This document shows, in pieces, positions 63,762 through 64,000 of a stretch of 64,000 bases of DNA (position 1 is its first letter; each line of letters begins with the position of its first letter). A model generated the notes under the pieces. That model did no database searches. It was not told the DNA's origin and saw nothing but the letters and a program-made list of their open reading frames with translations. This DNA comes from Chryseobacterium sp. MYb7. GTDB taxonomy: Bacteria > Bacteroidota > Bacteroidia > Flavobacteriales > Weeksellaceae. The stretch is taken from NCBI RefSeq assembly GCF_002979455.1, contig NZ_PCOU01000007.1, positions 1 through 64,000 on the forward strand, given 5' to 3'. The position numbers were made by a program, and so were the translations under genes.

Positions 63762-64000
63762 AGTATGTATTATAGATCTAGTTTAGTTAGTAAAATAAAT
63801 TTATAAAATTACCCAATACTATCACACTAGTTCCTACCGGTTTTTACAGATTTACCACCAGTTTAAAAATTTGGAAATATTTTAATAAGCTCTTACCCAA
63901 CAACTGCTAAAAAAATAACAAACAAGCTTTCACAAATAATGGGTATATGGAATAATTTTTTTTCAAAAAATTACAATTTCTCATTTTTTTCAAATGCAAA
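63762..64000. promoter_or_regulatory. upstream region of the gal operon
   Basis: About 240 A/T-rich bases with no gene. Two similar boxes, TACCGGTTTTTACAG and TACCACCAGTTT (near 63834-63867), could be operator half-sites, but no clean TAnnTTTG promoter was found on the minus strand. Confidence 0.3.

Overview
The window looks like the chromosome of a Bacteroidota bacterium of the Flavobacteriia, most likely Chryseobacterium or a close Weeksellaceae relative. The evidence is: Bacteroidota-type promoters (TTG, about 20 bases, then TAnnTTTG) before the tRNA genes; few Shine-Dalgarno sites; many lipoproteins; a SusC/SusD pair; a type IX secretion (T9SS) sorting domain with SprB repeats; an OlsF-type lipid acyltransferase; and a Bacteroidetes-type tyrosine integrase. 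Calls rest on reading sequence and protein motifs; no database search was run.

Layout. Bases 1-8.7 kb and 58.4-64 kb are core chromosome. The left part holds an alpha/beta hydrolase, an aerolysin-like pore-forming lipoprotein, an unannotated 55-residue double-glycine-leader Cys-rich peptide, menC, fbp, an aspartate kinase and the OlsF-like acyltransferase. The right part is a Leloir galactose operon (GH35 beta-galactosidase, galT, galK, galM). Two identical tRNA-Phe genes (8725 and 10649) flank a DUF5077/DUF3472-like lipoprotein gene.

A genomic island of about 47.6 kb is inserted at the 3' end of the second tRNA-Phe. A 24-base exact direct repeat (10706-10729 and 58250-58273) marks its ends, a tyrosine integrase sits just inside the left end, and an excisionase-like gene lies at 25.3 kb. 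No relaxase or conjugation genes are seen, so it appears integrative but not self-transmissible.

Island cargo: (a) a minus-strand defence operon (24.7-12.8 kb) coding, in order, a PHP-ATPase protein, a small unknown protein, a TerB-like/BRCT protein, a three-gene Shango-like module (sngA, sngB, sngC) and a Septu-like ATPase/HNH pair (ptuA, ptuB); (b) a non-coding stretch (25.5-26.5 kb) with a large hairpin and four 32-base-periodic repeats; (c) a SusC-SusD-S9 peptidase locus, probably for peptide uptake and use; (d) an XRE regulator and a CPBP membrane protease; (e) a minus-strand operon of about 21 kb (57.0-35.7 kb) that looks like a T9SS-linked surface polymorphic-toxin locus. In (e) a 1730-residue protein ends in an arginine-type ADP-ribosyltransferase domain, followed by a probable immunity gene, three tandem paralogues with variable N-termini and near-identical C-termini, an FN3 protein, a SprB-repeat T9SS substrate, a PKD lipoprotein and an outer-membrane barrel.

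The best candidates for undescribed biology are the composite defence operon, especially the TerB-BRCT gene joined to Shango, and the toxin operon with its triplicated candidate immunity genes.
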